In this document: positions 5,194 to 5,242 of the stretch, one piece after another
How positions within the stretch are numbered: position 1 is the first letter of the stretch
Layout: each line of letters opens with the position of its first letter
Assembly: GCA_005882235.1 (NCBI GenBank)
Contig: VBCT01000307.1
Span: 1-5,242 of the forward strand
Origin: Betaproteobacteria bacterium
GTDB lineage: Bacteria > Pseudomonadota > Gammaproteobacteria > Burkholderiales > SG8-39
Length of the DNA: 5,242 bases
Reading direction: 5' to 3'
Position numbers and translations under genes: made by a program
Notes under the pieces: model-generated
The model's database searches: none
Told to the model about the DNA's origin: nothing
What the model saw: only the letters and a program-made list of their open reading frames with translations

Positions 5194-5242
5194 CTACTCC
5201 AGCTTGATTCCCGATTCCTTGATGACCTGCCCCCACATCCGA
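5194..5242 (-). CDS. C-terminal end of a probable Bug/TctC-type solute-binding protein
   Basis: Only the last 15 codons and a TAG (5196-5194) are in the window, reading RMWGQVIKESGIKLE. This matches the usual ending of Bug-family (tripartite tricarboxylate transporter receptor) proteins, W-G/A-x-V-I/V-x-x-S/A-G-I-K-x-E/D, which bind carboxylates or aromatic acids in the periplasm. The frame is open to the right edge. It sits 4 bases upstream of the VOC gene, and its last codons contain that gene's ribosome binding site, so the two are probably co-transcribed. The call rests on a short tail and is therefore moderate. Confidence 0.6.
   Translation of the reverse strand, partial: RMWGQVIKESGIKLE

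Overview
This GC-rich window (about two thirds G+C by eye) looks like the chromosome of a Gram-negative proteobacterium, most likely a betaproteobacterium of the Burkholderiales type. The clues are an OmpA-family lipoprotein with an outer-membrane type C-terminal domain, and what appear to be C-terminal tails of two kinds of periplasmic solute-binding protein. One of these, at the right edge, resembles the Bug/TctC family that is greatly expanded in Burkholderiales. No tRNA, rRNA, CRISPR array or insertion sequence was seen.

Left part (1-720): the 3' end of an unrecognised plus-strand protein with a 21-residue tandem repeat runs to 466. Its stop codon abuts, with no gap, the stop codon of a minus-strand remnant (467-599). 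That remnant seems to be the tail of a family 3 solute-binding protein lying out of frame behind a well-formed ribosome binding site and ATG, so it reads as a gene collapsed by an internal deletion. The stretch 600-720 holds the start region of that dead gene and, on the other strand, an extended -10 promoter candidate and a strong ribosome binding site for the next gene.

Middle (721-1476): an intact outer-membrane lipoprotein gene with a lipobox, a long coiled coil and an OmpA/MotB-type peptidoglycan-binding domain. It converges on the minus-strand cluster across only 37 bases (1477-1513), where no convincing terminator was seen.

Right part (1514-5242): a tightly packed minus-strand cluster, transcribed right to left. 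In order: the tail of a Bug-type solute-binding protein, a VOC (glyoxalase/dioxygenase fold) protein, a zinc-independent NAD(P)-dependent oxidoreductase of the quinone oxidoreductase group, a single-pass membrane protein with a squalene-cyclase-like toroid domain, and a class II aldolase/adducin-type enzyme with a complete metal site. Neighbouring genes overlap by 4 or 8 bases or are separated by 4, so co-transcription is very likely. An importer component plus VOC, MDR and aldolase enzymes suggests uptake and breakdown of a small organic acid or aromatic compound, but the substrate cannot be read from sequence. The membrane-anchored toroid protein, with four amphipathic repeats of 25/22/25/22 residues in its predicted cytoplasmic part, is the least explained member and the most interesting item here.
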